This document shows, one piece after another, positions 23,601-35,179 of a stretch of DNA of 64,000 nt. The stretch comes from Okapia johnstoni. Its lineage: Eukaryota > Chordata > Mammalia > Artiodactyla > Giraffidae. The translations under genes and the position numbers were made by a program. The DNA lies in NCBI GenBank assembly GCA_024291935.2, contig CM044314.1:21426001-21490000 (forward strand), written 5' to 3'. Below the pieces are notes generated by a model that searched no databases, was not told the DNA's origin, and worked only from the letters and a program-made list of their open reading frames with translations. Each line of letters starts with the position of its first letter. The stretch's first letter is position 1.

Positions 23601-23880
23601 GGGCTTCCCAAGCGACACTCATGGTAAAGAACCCACCTGCCAATGCAGGAGACATAAGAGACGTGCATTCAATCCCTGGATCAGGAAGATCCCCAGAGGA
23701 TGGCATGGCAACCCACTTCAGTATTCTTTCCTAGAGAATCTTATGGACAGAGAAGCCTGGCAGGCTGCAGTCCATAGGGTCGCACAGAGTCAGACACGAC
23801 TGAAGTGATTTAGCACATAAGGTTGCAAGGAGTTGGACATGACTGAGTGACTGAACAGACACATAGACACACACACACAA
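23601..23880 (+). mobile_element. Bov-tA SINE with duplicated tail and (AC)n end
   Basis: Full copy 'gggcttcccaagcgacactc' to 'gtcagacacgactgaagtga', followed by a second partial tail 'ggttgcaaggagttggacat' and an (AC)n run. The extra tail makes it longer than the usual 210-220 bp. Confidence 0.9.
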
Positions 23881-24013
23881 GGACACTGGTCATACTGCAT
23901 TAGGGCCTCCCCGATGACTTCATTTTAACTTGATTACTTCTGCAAAGATCCTATCTCCAGATAATGTCACATTCTGAAGTACTGGAAGTTAGAGCTTCAG
24001 CATATGATTTTTT

Positions 24014-24425
24014 TAAAATTAATTTTTATTGGAGTATAGTTGCTTTACAATGTTGAGTTAGTTTCTAGTGTACAGCAAAATAAAGGATATACATATATCC
24101 TCTCCCTTTTGAACTTCTTTCTCATTCAGGTCATCACAGTGCATTAAGTAGAGTTTTCTGTGCTATGCAGTAGGTTCATATTACAATGTTAGTAGCTCAG
24201 TCATGTTTGACTCTTTGCAAACCCATGGACTGTAGCCTTCCAGGCTTCTCTATCCATGGGATTTCCCAGGCAAGAATACTGGAGTGGATCACTATTTTCT
24301 TCTCCAGGAGATCTTCCTGACCCGGGGATCGAACTCAGGTCTCTTGCGTCGCAAGCAGATTCTTTACCATCTGAGCTACCAGGAAAGTTCATATTAGTTG
24401 TCTATTTTATACATGGAATCAGTAG
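24014..24425 (-). mobile_element. L1 3' tail, antisense, inside MLT1A
   Basis: 'ttattggagtatagttgctt', 'acaatgttgagttagtttct', 'gtgctatgcagtaggttcat', then, after the SINE, 'gttgtctattttatacatgg'. Flanking 'tatgattttt' and 'tatgaattttt' suggest a target-site duplication in the LTR. Confidence 0.82.
24184..24386 (-). mobile_element. Bov-tA SINE with 10-bp target-site duplication
   Basis: Antisense full copy flanked by perfect gttcatatta (24174-24183 and 24387-24396), nested in the L1 tail, itself in MLT1A. Confidence 0.95.
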
Positions 24426-24466
24426 TGTATGAATTTTTGAATGGGAGGGACACAATTCAGCCCACA

Positions 24467-26181
24467 AGACTCAGAAAGGTGGGGTCAGGGGTAGCCCATT
24501 GACACTGCATAATAGAAAGACTAGAAACCTCTGGATCGAATCTGCCCCTTATGTACAACCAGACCCCTCCTTTCTTCAGTGATGCAGTGGAACAAATGAA
24601 CCGCAAGTGTGAAACTTTAATGTTATGGCAAACACAAGGCCTGAGCCTTGATCTTTGAGGTTTACTTGCAATTTCCTGGGCACGAGCTCTGCAGGTTAAT
24701 CACAAATGAAAAAGCAAAAAGCTTGTTTTCATCTTCAGAGATGTTGGAGTTCACTGACTGCACCATCTTCACTCCTCCTTTTCATCAGTCTCTGATCTGT
24801 TTCACCACCTTTCACCTGGGAAAACTGAACAAGTTAAAATCTCAGTCTTCAGACCAGTTGTCTCACTTGAACCCCATCTACGAAACTAATGATATAGGTT
24901 TTTTTCATCCTCATACCTAACATCATAAAGTAAAGCTCTCTGAGAATCTCCAACTTTATTTGTCCCAACAGAAGAGCTGAAAACTAACATTTGATTTTAA
25001 GTGAACATGGTTTGACACAGCTCACTTGACTCTATATGTTCCTCCTCATTGGGTTATAAACACTGATATGCTGTGGCATGGTGACAAGATTGCAGGCTGT
25101 TAGGAAGTGTGGGGGCCCCCAGTCTGGAAGAGCCATCCACACAGCATCACTCACTGGTGACCAGAGCTGCCACATGTGGGGACTGGAGCAGTTTTGACTT
25201 GCACTCCTTTGTCCGCATGGCGACCTTCACCCTCACTGGAGTCACCCCAGCTTCAAAGCACAGAGGATGAGAAAGGCCATTTCAGCGACAGGATTCTGAT
25301 CGATTCAGCCAGCTTTCCTCTGCCTGTAGCCAGGTGTTTTTAAACTTCACTACGGATTCTACCCTAATACAGAGGTTCAGAGCGGGCATGCATTTTTATA
25401 CTCTCCCTTGCATTGATACAGTTCACTCCTTTCTAATATTCTCTCTTCAACTGCTTGCAGAGAACAGATTTTTTCACCCTCAGGAATGTCAGCATAATCC
25501 TGCATCACTGAAGCTGGACATTTCCCATTAATCATGAACAAAGGCCAGGCTGCACCTCTCCACATGTGTTTTTCTTGCTGCTCTGTTTACTGAGCCTGAG
25601 GAGTTAACCATATGTGCCCTCGCTTATCACCTGGTGGGATGCTGACTCCGGCGCCATGGCCTCCCTGTGCTTACAGTGCGGGGAGAAGCTGGTGGGTGGT
25701 CGATAAAGCCACCTTCCAAGTGCACAGTGTCACAGGCCCATGTGACAATCAGACCAATCAAACTGGGGAGCACTGCAGCTACAGGGTCTTTGAAGAGTAG
25801 GGACCTCTTGCAGGATCCAGATTCAGTCAGGCCACCACCTACTTCCAAAATGCTACTGAGACTGAAGCACGTACTGGGAGCTCCCACAATGACTGTCCAC
25901 GTGGGCCACTCACATTGTTCTGCCAATAGGCTGCACAGAAAGCAATCCATGACCAGAAGCCACTTGGCTCATTCACCATGAAATGAACAACTATCAAAAA
26001 GCCTAGGAATCAGCACAGCACATGCTTTCTTTGGAGAGAACAGTAATGGCACTCGCCAAGGACAGGCTACAGGCTACAGAGACAAGGGGTGAGCCAGAGC
26101 CTGTGCTCTGAGCTGGCATTCACCCATAGTTTTTTTGTGTTTTTTTTGCCCAGATCCCTCAAAGTTGTGTCACATACATTG
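24467..26181. other. Non-repetitive stretch, no gene recognised
   Basis: About 1.7 kb. Frames around 25612-25981 on both strands (62-107 codons) overlap and carry no recognised motif. Confidence 0.42.
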
Positions 26182-26191
26182 ATAGCCTGGT

Positions 26192-26629
26192 GTTGTTGTT
26201 CAGTCACTCAGTCATGTCTGACTCTTTACGACCCCATGGCCTGCAGCAAACCAGACTTCCCTGTCCTTCAGTATCTCCCGGAGTTTGCTCACACTCATGT
26301 CCATTGAATAGATGATGCCATCCAACCATCTCATCCTCTGTCATCCCCTTCTCCTCCTGCCCTCAATCTTTCCCAGCATCAGGGTCTTTTCCAATGAGTC
26401 AGCTCTTAGCATCAGGTGGCCAGCATATTGGAGCTTCACCTTCAGTTATCAGTTTTTCCAATGAATATTCAGGGTTGATTTCCTTTAGGATTGACTGGTC
26501 TGATTTCCTTTTTCTCCAAGGGACTCTCAAGAGTTTTCTCCAGCATCAAAGTTCAAAACATCAATTCTTCAGTGCTCAGCCTTCCTTATGGTCCAAATCT
26601 CACATTCATACATGACCACTGGAAAAACT
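26192..26629 (-). mobile_element. BovB LINE 3' end with 10-bp target-site duplication
   Basis: Antisense BovB of 438 bp. atagcctggt lies on both sides (26182-26191 and 26630-26639), fixing both edges. Part of the right copy resembles BovB consensus, so the duplication could be a base or two shorter. Confidence 0.92.
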
Positions 26630-26639
26630 ATAGCCTGGT

Positions 26640-28984
26640 AAAGCCATTTAAAAGGCTGACATTGGTTACTTGGTGGATGTGTGGGCTTCCGTTTGATTCA
26701 GGAAGCAAGAACTAGAAAGGTCAATAAATGCCACAAGAGCCCCTGGTCAGGCCCCCAGAGCCCAAGTCCACCTGTCTTGGATAAATGGCACCAACAGCAT
26801 CCTCTACACCCCTTCCTGACCCAAATAACCAACAGTCTCCTTCAAATAGTGGAGGAAAATCATGTTCAGGGCTCCATCATCTCAGTTTTTATTTTTAATT
26901 CAGGTTTAAGCCAATTCTTGTCAAGGTCAATAGCATCTTGATTAATAGAATCTTTTAAAACACTTAGATAACCTCAAGTTGCCTTTGGCAAAATACACTT
27001 TAGAAACATTTTCAATGGGATTTGATGAGGACAGTTGAGCCGTGTGTTCTGTGGGAGGGCAGTCTGTCCCTGGAGCATCTTTTGAGGCAGGAACAGAAAG
27101 GTGGCTTCAGTGACTCAGGTAAGGGATTCATTCTTAGAAGCTATAAATGGACTCTAGCCCTTTCTCCATCTGTATCCCAAATCTAATGTCCTCATTCTTT
27201 TGTAAGAAAGGTAAGCCAAATAACTAGATCAATCCCCATCTCATGTCATTTCTGTGAAGACCAGGTAGTTTCTTTAGCAATTTCCATCTTTCATAACTCC
27301 CTATTTGTCCAACACAAATGTCCAGGCACATGGACCACCCCATGCTGGCTTCCTCCCCATTTCCGCTGCACCTGGCAGATCAGCTTTTTCTTGAGGAGGC
27401 AGGTGAATCATGTTGGTAAGCAGAAGGAGTTACCCCTTCAGCAGAAACTCACCAGTAGCATGAACCCCACCTGCTGCCCAGATGTCCCTTGCACCCTGCT
27501 GGGCCACTCTGCCAAAGTGCTATGGCCTCCTAGCAAAAGTATTATTCCTGGAGACATCTGAAATCAATCTCAAGCCTTTTCCCAGAGTCTTCTCTCATGT
27601 AGGAGGTAAGACCCTGCTGGGGACAGTGCAAAAGTGGGCTAAACTCCAGGAACCAGACAACTGCCTGTGCCAGCATCCCCCCAGCGGGGAACAGCCTTCG
27701 CTGGCCCTGGGTCTACTTCCTGTCAAGCAGGAGGCACTGGAACAAGAGTTTCAGAGGCGCATTTTGTTCTTATTCCCAACAAATGCTGATCCAGTATGCA
27801 GAGGTTAAGCCCATAGCAGCTGTGGACCACTAAAACTGCAAATTTCATAAACTCATTCTCAGAAAAAAAAAAAAAATCAAGTGGGCCAGGATAGTATAAA
27901 CTGCTGATTCAGAATGTATTTGAATCAGGTGTATTTTCTGGAAGGAAAACTGATTGTAGAGGGTGAATCTGGGCTATGCAGAGGGTGTATATAGAAAGTA
28001 TATATAGAAGGTGTGTGAGGAGGGTGTTATGAGCTATAGTTCAGGATGAAGGAGAATCTACTAAAGCAAATTTCAGGTCAGGGTTTGGTGTGAGAAAGGA
28101 CACAGAATAAACGTTTTCAGTGATTCTACCGAAACTAACACAATCATTTAAGGTCTTCATAAACATGAAACAACTCACATAAAAACTTTTCCAAATTAAT
28201 TACAAGGAGTCTTTAAAAGGCAGTGGGGAGATTTTTACTGGAGCACAGTGAGAAATGCTTTGAGGGCATCTGATTTTCCTCACACCTATTAAAATTTTAA
28301 ATGCACTGGGCTCCCAGTAGGTAACCTTCACTCCAAAATGCTTCAGATGCTATAAATCCTCAATTAGCTCTTAGGGAGGGGTTGTGCTGTGGCTCTTAAA
28401 AACCAGTCCCCCTTAATTTGAAGGGGTTAATGTAGAAAAAAAAGTAATGAGGACAGGGAGAGAGGTGAGAGCGACTCCTTTATGAAGTTTCTGGCAGAGA
28501 ATCTAGTTTAAACATAAGCTGTTCAGCTCAGGAAAAGAATTATAACTTGAGAATGGAACCTGTGAGAGAAGAGAAGAGAGCCCCCGATCCACACCCCCAC
28601 CCCCATTTGTCCTGCGTGAGCCCAGCTCCTTGCCAGGAGAACAAAGCAGAGGGGATCCGGATGTAGCTGCTGAGGGTAGGTTACAATACTTCATGTCTTT
28701 GTCGTGCTTCATACATAAGACAGAGACTCACTATCCTTGAAGAAGCAAACTGTCTTGTGAACTGCTTAAGGATAGATCGGAAACTCAGAAGGTCTCTAAA
28801 AACTGAGCCAGGAACAGCTAAAGTGTGCCAACAATCACAGGCACTCTGCAGGAGACCCCAAGCTTCAGAAGAAAAGGCAGTCTGAGTGCTCCCTGATCTC
28901 AGCCATGTGAGCCCTAAGCAGAAAACTCAGCCAAGCCGTGCCCTAATTCCTGACTCATGGGTTCTGTGAGATAAAAGGGTGGTT
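26640..28984. other. Long non-repetitive stretch, no gene recognised
   Basis: About 2.3 kb. Frame 27482-27808 (108 codons) has no known domain. A short imperfect direct repeat 'gagggtg'/'tatatagaa' lies at 27958-28030, and A runs occur near 27861-27873 and 28436-28441. Confidence 0.42.
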
Positions 28985-29031
28985 TTTGCTTTTCAAAACC
29001 GCTTTATTGTAATCATTTCACATACATACAA

Positions 29032-29073
29032 TTCATCCATTAAGGTGTATAGTTCATCCATTAAGGTGTATTC
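29032..29073. repeat. 21-bp tandem duplication
   Basis: The unit ttcatccattaaggtgtat occurs twice back to back (29032-29050 and 29053-29071) inside the L1 relic, where remembered consensus has it once. Confidence 0.9.
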
Positions 29074-29153
29074 TAAAATATTCACAGCGTTAAGCAGTCA
29101 TCAACACTAGCTAATTCTAGCACATTTTGATCCCTCCCAAGAGAACTATCATT

Positions 29154-29378
29154 GGGACTTCCCTGGTGGCTCGGATGGTAAAGCATCTGCCTGCTGTGCA
29201 GGAGACTCAGGTTCGATCCCTGGGTTGGGGAGATCCCATGAAGAAGGGAATGGCAACCCATTCCAGTATTCTTGCCTGGAGAATTCCATGGACAGAGAAA
29301 CCTAGAGAGCTACAGTCCATGGGGTTGCACAAAGAATCAGACACGACTGAGCGACTAAGACACACACTCTCTCTCTCC
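29154..29378 (+). mobile_element. Bov-tA SINE
   Basis: Full copy 'gggacttccctggtggctcg' to 'cacgactgagcgactaagac', then a CA/CT-rich tail ending about 29378. Confidence 0.93.
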
Positions 29379-29767
29379 CATTAGCTGTCACTCCATACAC
29401 CCTCCTCGACTCCTGCTCAGCTCTATGCAACCACTAATCTAGTTTCTATCTCTATGAATATATTAATTCTGGACAGTTTCATATAAATGGAAACATATAA
29501 TATGAGGTCTTTAGTGACTGGATGCATTCACTTATATATTGTATACAAGGCTCATCTATGTAATTAACATGTATTATTACTGTATTCATTTTTATATGGT
29601 TGAGTAGTATTACATTGTATAGACATATCATATTTTATTTACTCATTCATAAGTTGGTGGACATTTGGGTTGTCTCTACTTTTTGGTTATTATGAAGAAT
29701 ATGCTACAAATAGTTGTGTACATGTTTTTGTGTGGATATATATTTTGATCCTTCTAGGCACATATTT

Positions 29768-29804
29768 CAGTTCAGTTCAGTCACTCAGTTGTGTCTGACT
29801 CTGC
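29768..29804 (-). mobile_element. Very short BovB 3' tail
   Basis: 'ttcagttcagttcagtcact' and 'cagttgtgtctgactc' only: a 37-bp, extremely 5'-truncated BovB or Bov-tail insertion inside the L1. Confidence 0.75.
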
Positions 29805-29980
29805 ATGTTTAGGGGTGGAATTTATGAATCACATGGTCATTCTAGATTTACCATTTGAGGAACTGCCAGGATGCTTTCCAACTGCTCCATTTTACATTCC
29901 CAACAGTAGGGATGAATTTTCCAGTTTCTCCATATTCCAGCCAGCAATTATTGTATCTGTTAAAGCCATTCTAGTGCATG

Positions 29981-30200
29981 TGGGGTTTCCCAGGTGGTGC
30001 TAGTGATAAAGAACTTCCTGCCACTGCTGGAGACATAAGAGACTCAGGTTCCATTCCTGGGTAGGGAAGATCTGGAGAAGGGCATGGCAACCCACTCCAG
30101 TATTCTTGCCTGGAGAATCCCATGAACAGAGGAGCCTGGCAGGCTACAGTTTGTGGGGTCACAAGGATTTGGACATGACTGAAGTGACTGAGCACACACA
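29981..30200 (+). mobile_element. Bov-tA SINE
   Basis: 'ggggtttcccaggtggtgct' to 'gacatgactgaagtgactga'; slightly diverged. Confidence 0.92.
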
Positions 30201-31160
30201 GACCCTTTTGGAGGAGGCTGCAGGCAGTAATGGGCCCTTTTCACTTTTTTCTTCTTTATGTAGCATCAAAACCAAAATGGAAGGAGGAGGGCAGGAGGGA
30301 ACTGGGGCATCTTGGCAGAGGTGTGAGCACAGGGTCAGGGAGGACTTCTCATTCATATGTCAAATTATTCATGAGATGAGACAGCCAAGAGCAAAGAGTC
30401 AGGAGAGAAGATGAGATGAAGGATGACTGATTTGAAACATCAAATGGAAACAGGCTTTGAGCCTGGAGGAAAAGGGGGGATGTAAAGTCAAAGGTGGGTT
30501 CAGCATTCCTTGAGTAAGGGATTCAGAGAAAGGAGACAAGGATGTGCCAATCCAGGTAGTACAGAGGCAGTGCGGTGTCTCCCCCTTCTGAGAGAGGCAC
30601 AGGTGGGACATCTGGTGTGAGGAGAGGTGATGCTCAAGCAGCATGTGTGAGGACCGAGACAGGGGATGGAACATACAGCCATCAACTCTGAAAGCCAGGC
30701 TGCAATGAGAGGCTATCAAGCTGTGGTAATACCCATCGGTAGGATGAAGACTTGGGGAGTGAGAAGGCAGGTGGCTGGCAGGATTCAAAGTGGGACACTA
30801 GCAGGACAGCTGCAGCAGATGGACAAGAAGGCAAAGAATTTGAGATAGAAAAGAGGTAAACTAATGTGCAAAAAGAGCTGGGTTGTGAGGGAAGACAGTA
30901 AAACCCTGGGCAGAGTGTCAAAGGACTCAAAAACTCCAAAAAGTCAGAGCACCCCTCACAGATGGAGAGGGCTGTGGTTATGCTCAGAAAGCTGGAAGTG
31001 GAAGACTTCAGACAATCAAAGATGACTATATGGCATGGGTGCAAAGTGAGGCATGTAAAGGTTGTTGGAACACTGGCACTGTAGTGATCCAAGTTGCTGG
31101 CAGGAGTGTCCCTGACTGGTGGGAGAATTTTGTTTACCTTGGAGTTTATTGTCTAAATGT
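30201..31160. other. Non-repetitive purine-rich stretch
   Basis: About 1 kb with a purine-biased plus strand. Minus-strand frames of 129-136 codons (30788-30399, 31092-30682) are rich in Ser, Pro, Leu and Cys, as expected from the pyrimidine-rich complement. No domain is recognised. Confidence 0.45.
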
Positions 31161-31830
31161 TGCTGAATCACACCGGAATCTGCTGGGCTGCACACAGTAA
31201 GGTCAATCTATTAACACCAGGGTGTGGTAAAGGAAAGTGCAATATTTATTGCAGGACACCAAGCAAGGAGTCCAGGTAGCTATTTCTTAAAAGACCCAGA
31301 CTCCTTGAAGCTTTCACGAGAAGGTTTTTAAGTATAGGGTTAGGGAGGAGAGTTGTGGGGTGTGTGGTCATTTTGTGAACATTCTTCTGATCAGTTTGTG
31401 GTGAGGTAATCAGGAATCAACATTATCAACCTTCTGGTTCCAACCAGTCTGGGGTGTATGAGATTGTGGGAAACATATGGTTAACTTCTCTCACCTGGTG
31501 GGGGTTTCAGTATCTGCAAAACAGTTCAAAGAATACGTCTCAGAACAATATCTTAGCCCTTGAGGATGAACTAAAGGTCCTTAACTTTTTTTAACGGCTA
31601 AGCTATTATGATTTTGTTTTACTTGACTGTTTTCCTTTCTTTCTTCATTTTCTCACTGCTCTGATTAAATTTACTCCTTGGAACTAGGGGAAGGCCTAGG
31701 AGGCTAATGTTTTTCTACAGACAAGAGGCTGGCAGAAGATATGGTGGGTGGGTCTGTTCTAGGTAGATCCCATAGAGTCCTTCTCAGTTACATAAAGAGC
31801 TACACAAAAACAAGATGAAGACCATCAGTC
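31161..31830 (-). mobile_element. Retroviral LTR-like element, antisense
   Basis: On the minus strand a TATA-like box (about 31336-31327) precedes an AATAAATATT polyadenylation signal (31250-31241) by about 85 bp, and the 3' end near 31161 reads ...CA. The sequence agrees with ruminant ERV LTRs I recognise. The U3 edge (about 31830) is a guess, with no clear target-site duplication and no adjoining retroviral genes. Confidence 0.62.
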
Positions 31831-33250
31831 TGGTTGTTCTTTTGTTGTTGTTGTTAATAACTTATCCCCATAGTTTTAGAAAATATTATCAAGAATAAGA
31901 TTTAAAAGAAACCCCACATCCCATATTCAGATTTTTTGGTGTCATCCCAGAGCATCTAGATCAGTCCCTACTTGAATCCCACCCATATTGTTTCAGGCAT
32001 GTGATTTGGGTCCTCTGTTATTTGCAGCTGAAAGCATCCCAACAGATGCAGTTTGTGTTAGAGTCATCTCTTTGTTTCCAATTATTTTTCCCTTCCCTTA
32101 TACTGACTCAGCTAGGTTAATTCTTCTGGTAGAAATTAACAGTGAATTTCTCCTCAAAAAATGCATGCAGATCAGCTGCATTTTAAACTAGTGAGGCAAC
32201 AGCAGTTTACTTATGAAGATGATATGCTAAGGTAATGTGAAATATCAACATAAGAACATAAACTTAAAAACATTTCCACAAAATTCAGATGTACAGGAGG
32301 CCAGAACATGAATATTAAAACAACAGTCATGAAAATGAAACTTTCTCTGTTATCCATACCAAATCTACAGGTCACCAAAACATCTGGAAGTTCAGCCTTG
32401 CAGGGGAAAAAATGCAAACACATGGATATTCACTGTCAGTCTTTGGTAATATAAAAGAAACTGCCAAAGAATGAATCCAGACAAATCTAGGTACACTAGC
32501 AAAATCTGCAACAGAGATCTTACAGAAGTCCAGAGGTTCAACATCATTTGTCACTTTCTTCCCTACCTGTATTTCTGACTGTCCTAACCTGTGAAGGCAG
32601 CCAGGCTCTTTCCTGGGGGCAGTTTATGTACAGCCCAAAGCAGAAGTTGCCAGCAAGACTCTTCCTTCACTGGCGTTTGTTTTCCTAAGGCGTGAGTTTA
32701 TGAAAAAGACTATTCTAAGAGCCTCTGTGGTCAACCAGGTAGACATGATAGATGTGAGGGTTGGGAGTAGAAATAAGGGAGCCAGAGGAGGAGGGAGGCC
32801 AGAAAGGGACAGCCTCCAGGCACTCTCAGCTGAGCTAAAGTTCCTGTTTCCTGCTTGACACTGGGCACAGAGAGCTCCCAAGTTGTCCAGGCCATGCCCA
32901 ACCTAGTGAGGGTTGGGCGCTGGCAGCTGCCATGATGGAGTTCACCTTAGCAGCCCCTCCCATCACATGAACCTCCCAGGGAAAGTGCCATCTGGAAGCA
33001 AAGGAAATTCTAAGACTGCCTGAGGTTCAATTCTCTACCAGCCGGAAGCATAAAGACTCTGAGTCAGATTTCAAGGAAAATGAAGATGTAACTGTGTTTT
33101 GCTGACCTGAGTTAGAGGTCTGAACTCAGAATCACTGCTTATCAACACATTCAACACATGCATAAAGTTTTGTGGTGAGTTAGCCTTTTCTTCAGAAAAC
33201 CAAGTCTGGAACAAAAGAGTTTATGAGAAACATCATTCATATGAACCAAA
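31831..33250. other. Mostly non-repetitive
   Basis: No gene. The stretch near 32010-32060 ('gttatttgcagctgaaagca') looks like part of an ancient mammalian repeat I cannot name. Confidence 0.4.
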
Positions 33251-33254
33251 AAAG

Positions 33255-33985
33255 CTAAAAATAGAACTACCATATGATCCAGCAATTCTACTCGGGGGTA
33301 TATACCTGAAAAAAAAAAAAAAAAAAGACACACCAATTCAAAAAGATACAAACACCCCAACGCTCATAGTTGCACTATTTACAATAACCAAGATGTGGAA
33401 GCAACCTAGGTGTCCATCAACTGATGAATGGATAAAGAAGATGTGATGTGTGTGCATGCATGTCCATGCTTAGTCATGTCCGACTCTTTGTGACCCCACA
33501 GACTGTAGCCTGCCAGGCTCCTATATATATAGATACACACACATATTAGAATATTACTTAGTTGTAAAGAATGAAATTTTGCCATTTGCAGCAACATGGA
33601 TGGATTTCGAGGGCCTTAAACTAAATGAAATAATTCAAACAGAAAGACAAGTACTGTATGATATCACCTACATGTGGAATCTAAAAAATACAACTAGTGA
33701 ATAAAACAAAAAAGAAGCACACTTAACAGATATAGAGAACAAACTAGTAGTTACCAGTAGGGAGGGTGGAGCAGCAGTATAAAGGTAGGGGATTAAAAGG
33801 TATAAACTTAGGTATAAAACATGATACAAGGATATATTGTACAGCACAGGGAATACAGCTGATATTTTATAATAACTATAAATGGAGTGTAAGCTTTCAA
33901 AATTGTGAAATCACTATACTATACGCTTGTAACTTATATAGCAACTATACTTCAATTTAAAAAATAAAATAAAATTTAAAAGAAA
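33255..33985 (+). mobile_element. L1 3' end
   Basis: 'actaccatatgatccagcaa', an internal A17-18 run (33309-33326), 'tgtggaagcaacctaggtgt', 'gcagcaacatggatggattt' and an A-rich end. A SINE scrap interrupts it at about 33460. Confidence 0.85.
33455..33522 (-). mobile_element. Bov-tA SINE scrap
   Basis: 'gcttagtcatgtccgactct' to 'gtagcctgccaggctcct'; the last third of the element only, followed by TA/CA simple sequence. Confidence 0.82.
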
Positions 33986-34937
33986 GTTTTAAAATTAAAA
34001 AAGTATTTTTGAAATTTCCTGCTCTAAAGCTAACTAAAAAATCAATACGCTGATGATGGAATAAAGCTGAAGACATTGGTAAGAATTCATTTTTGTTTTC
34101 ATATAGATAAGGACAGATAGATACCAAAATAAATGTCGATCAGTGTGCATTAAAGGTTAGCGTGCACTAATCTCTAAGCATTAAAGATTAGAGTCACTAA
34201 CTATCCTCAAGGTCTTGGAGCAGTAATATTCCAGGAGCAACAAGCAGATCCAGGTCACAGATCTTAGTGTCTAAATACCAGTTCCAACAAACGGAACCAC
34301 AACTCCCTGGAGAAATGGCTGATTCTAGGATAGGGGCAAAGAAAATACCAGTTGAGCTCGGAACATTTTGTTGTTCCAGAAATTAAGTAGTCAAGAAAAG
34401 AACAAAAGGATAACATTTAGGACATTTTAACTGAGCACAGGAGCCGACCTGGAAAAATTCCCAGTGGCCAAGCTGGAACAAGTTGAGCAACAAAATAAAT
34501 GAGGAGAATATTAGATCGTAACTCCGAGAAGAAAATAAATATCTATGAGTGCACGCTGACACAAACAAATGATTGACAAATAAATAAACGGAGAAGCGGG
34601 ACAAAACTGCCTTCACAGATTCCAAACAGTAAGTGTAGAAAGACTGAGAAAAAGAGAAAATCCCCATGAAAACACCTAGGTAATCATTGCTGCAGGCAAG
34701 TCCCACAGATGATGCTAAAATTAGTGGATATTGGCATCACTTCACAGTACCTACTGCAAAACATTTATTAATTATTGTGGTGGTTTTATCATAGTCCACA
34801 GATTCTTGGATCCACCTCCAGGAGAAGGATCTAACTTCCCCTCCCCTTGAGTGTGAGCTGGACTGAGTACCTGGTCTCCAACTTACTGAAAGAGAGAAGC
34901 AGAGCCTTCACAGAGACCCCACCTCAACCAATGCTTG
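33986..34937. other. AT-rich stretch, possibly older L1 3' UTR
   Basis: It may belong to the same ancient L1 as 35180-35860, but I cannot align it by eye. No gene seen. Confidence 0.35.
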
Positions 34938-35163
34938 TGCCTGCGTGCTTACTCACCCAGTCATGTCTGACTCTTTTCGATCCTTTGGACTGTAGCCTGC
35001 CAGACTCTTCTGTCCATGGGATTTTTGCAGGCAAAAATACTGGAGTGGGTTGCCATTTTCCTCCTCCAGGGCATCTTCCCAACCCAGGGATTGAACTCCA
35101 GTTTCCTGCATTGCAGGCAGATTCTTTATCTGATGAGTCATCAGCTAGCACCAGGGAGGTGCT
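34938..35163 (-). mobile_element. Bov-tA SINE, antisense
   Basis: 'cttactcacccagtcatgtc' to 'gagtcatcagctagcaccag'; near full length. Confidence 0.92.
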
Positions 35164-35179
35164 GTGGGCATGTTCCTCC

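Larger units (their letters stand above)
23356..24466 (+). mobile_element. MLT1A-type MaLR LTR, interrupted three times
   Basis: The LTR starts 'tgctaggactgctctaacag', continues through 'gaggctgtgggagagaattt' and 'tgtctctgtgtccaaattac', resumes with 'ggacactggtcatactgcat' and 'gataatgtcacattctgaag', and ends 'gggacacaattcagcccaca' (24447-24466), in MLT1A order. It is split by a Bov-tA at 23601-23880 and by an antisense L1 tail at 24014-24425 that itself holds a Bov-tA. Confidence 0.85.
28985..29980 (-). mobile_element. Old L1 3' UTR, antisense, with SINE and BovB-tail insertions
   Basis: 'cgctttattgtaatcatttc', 'ctatgcaaccactaatctag', 'ggacatttgggttgtctcta', 'gaggaactgccaggatgctt' and 'cattcccaacagtagggatg' appear in antisense L1 order. 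Confidence 0.82.
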
